Shown: in pieces, positions 62,901 to 64,000 of the stretch
Layout: each line of letters opens with the position of its first letter
Position numbering within the stretch: position 1 is the first letter of the stretch
Origin: Cordia subcordata
Taxonomy: Eukaryota; Streptophyta; Magnoliopsida; Boraginales; Cordiaceae
Length of the DNA stretch: 64,000 nucleotides
Assembly: GCA_028554755.1 (NCBI GenBank)
Contig: JAPTOF010000001.1
Coordinates: 39,699,501 to 39,763,500 of the forward strand
Direction of reading: 5' to 3'
Translations under genes and position numbers: made by a program
Notes under the pieces: generated by a model
Seen by the model: the letters and a program-made list of their open reading frames with translations, nothing else
Told to the model about the DNA's origin: nothing
The model's database searches: none

Positions 62901-63997
62901 ATACTTTTTTGTAGTCTCGATGTATACCAAACTCTCTTTCCCTTTTAGGGATACAAAATTCAGGCACGGCATCGAGCTTGAACTAACACTTGGATTGATA
63001 TTCTATCTTAGTTTAAAGTAATACCCATACCATCACCATAGCTTCAACCACCAGATCCAGCTGGCTGATCTGGAACTATATATATTTTCCTATTTATTTA
63101 TTTGTATATACATTACAGAGAATTAATTACTTTTAAATATAACATTCCAGAGTTATAAATAAAAATAATGATGTATGATCCAGGCTTAGTTATTGGCCTG
63201 TTATAATATAGAACTCACTCAAAATATTTAAAACAACAACAAGAATAATAATAAACCCAAACTATTATAAATAGAATACAAATTTTATACATAACCCATA
63301 TGGGATGAACGTGATGGGTCATATGTATTTCTCTCTCATACTCTTTATCATGTGTTGATTTTCATGGTTTAAAGTTCATAGAGCATTTACCCGATAGGGG
63401 AGGCAAATGATAGAAGAGTACAATATATTAGACTAGATCAATTACGTTGATTTTCTTTTTTTTTTTCTTTTCTTTTTGAAGCTTTTTTTTTTTTCTGCTT
63501 TTGTTTCTTTCTTTGAGTCACTTACTCAAGCTGCTCTTTCTCACTTTCGATGTTATCAACCCACTTGTAATAGTGCATGTCGCAATCAAAAACCAAAACC
63601 ATTTATATGTTCCTCTAGAGGACATTATTATTGAAAGTGATGTTCGATGTGCTGTTGCTGTGCATGCATGATATGAAGAACTTTATCGAATTGGGGATTT
63701 CTTTTCATTTCATTTGATTATTTCATTTCACGACATTTCATCAGGCCGTGCCGCTGTTCTTATCAGAGATTGCGCCGACCAGAATACGTGGAGGACTTAA
63801 CATTTTATTCCAACTCAATGTCACCATCGGCATTCTCTTCGCTAACCTTGTCAACTACGGCACTGCAAAGTAAGTCCTTCTCTCACTCAAATTTCTCAAA
63901 AGTGGTGACACATTTTAAAAGTCTAAACTGTTATTCGTGTTTCCGGTCCAATTCTTTACATGTGTCCTCACTAAAAAATAATTACAACATGATATGA
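59940..63997 (+). CDS. Sugar transport protein, STP13-like hexose/H+ symporter (5' part; continues past window)
   Basis: Plasma-membrane monosaccharide/proton symporter of the major facilitator superfamily. Exons visible: 59940-60075, 60748-61070, 63745-63869; the frame then enters an intron and leaves the window, so only about 194 of some 510-520 residues are present. Sequence landmarks: [20 protein letters not shown] and [13 protein letters not shown] (helix 1 and loop), [20 protein letters not shown], the MFS signature [31 protein letters not shown], and [20 protein letters not shown]. These match STP13/MSS1-type carriers most closely. Intron 2 is long (about 2.7 kb) and contains a MITE at 62651-62864. 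No lesion was seen in the visible part. Sub-family assignment is moderately sure; hexose transport is well supported by family. Confidence 0.93.
62651..62864. mobile_element. Fold-back MITE, GTTTGGATTGRC family, copy 7 (intronic)
   Basis: Lies in intron 2 of the sugar transporter. The left end ATCGTTCGTTCAGATTTTTT pairs with the right end AAGATCAATTTAAACAAGCG. The interior has ACAAAAAAACACACTTTTATAATAAATATTTAG and an inverted counterpart, as in the other copies. Confidence 0.55.
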
Positions 63998-64000
63998 TAT

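Overview
This window is nuclear DNA of a flowering plant, most likely a eudicot. It is AT-rich, its genes are split by many GT-AG introns, it encodes a chloroplast-targeted photosystem I subunit, and plant-type transposon debris fills the spaces between genes. The sequence does not let me name a species; an asterid is only a guess.

Genes in order: (1) 1793-8042 (+), a copper amine oxidase copy with three independent coding lesions, probably a pseudogene. (2) 9869-12430 (+), an intact secreted-type copper amine oxidase of 644 aa. (3) 24372-27888 (+), thermospermine synthase (ACL5 type), 338 aa in ten exons. (4) 28769-29395 (-), photosystem I subunit PsaD, one exon. (5) 32808-37554 (-), a linoleate 9-lipoxygenase, 880 aa in nine exons. 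(6) 52013-56574 (+), a KMS1/VMP1-type membrane protein, 436 aa in eight exons, with a GC-AG first intron. (7) 59940 to beyond the right edge (+), an STP13-like hexose/H+ symporter, truncated by the window. The two amine oxidases (polyamine and diamine oxidation) and ACL5 (polyamine synthesis) lie within 26 kb of each other, which may or may not be meaningful.

Mobile DNA: a full-length but degenerate Ty1/copia element fills 14995-21245 (-), with two LTRs and remnants of gag, protease, integrase, RT and RNase H. A solo LTR with a perfect 5-bp target duplication sits at 540-1030, upstream of the first amine oxidase. A copia integrase fragment lies in the first intron of that gene. Introns 3 and 4 of the same gene carry two copies of a fold-back element and a tRNA-derived SINE. 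The gene-poor stretch 37.6-52 kb holds several hAT-like non-autonomous elements (39713-40433, 40931-42033, and a nested pair at 45667-46772), a fold-back element with AC/GT arms (48554-49122), and several members of a short MITE family whose ends read GTTTGGATTGRCTTTTT. At least seven members of that family occur across the window.

No tRNA or rRNA gene, CRISPR array or bacterial-type system was seen. The most notable observations are the stepwise decay of the first amine oxidase, the locally abundant MITE family, the nested hAT pair and the GC-AG intron.
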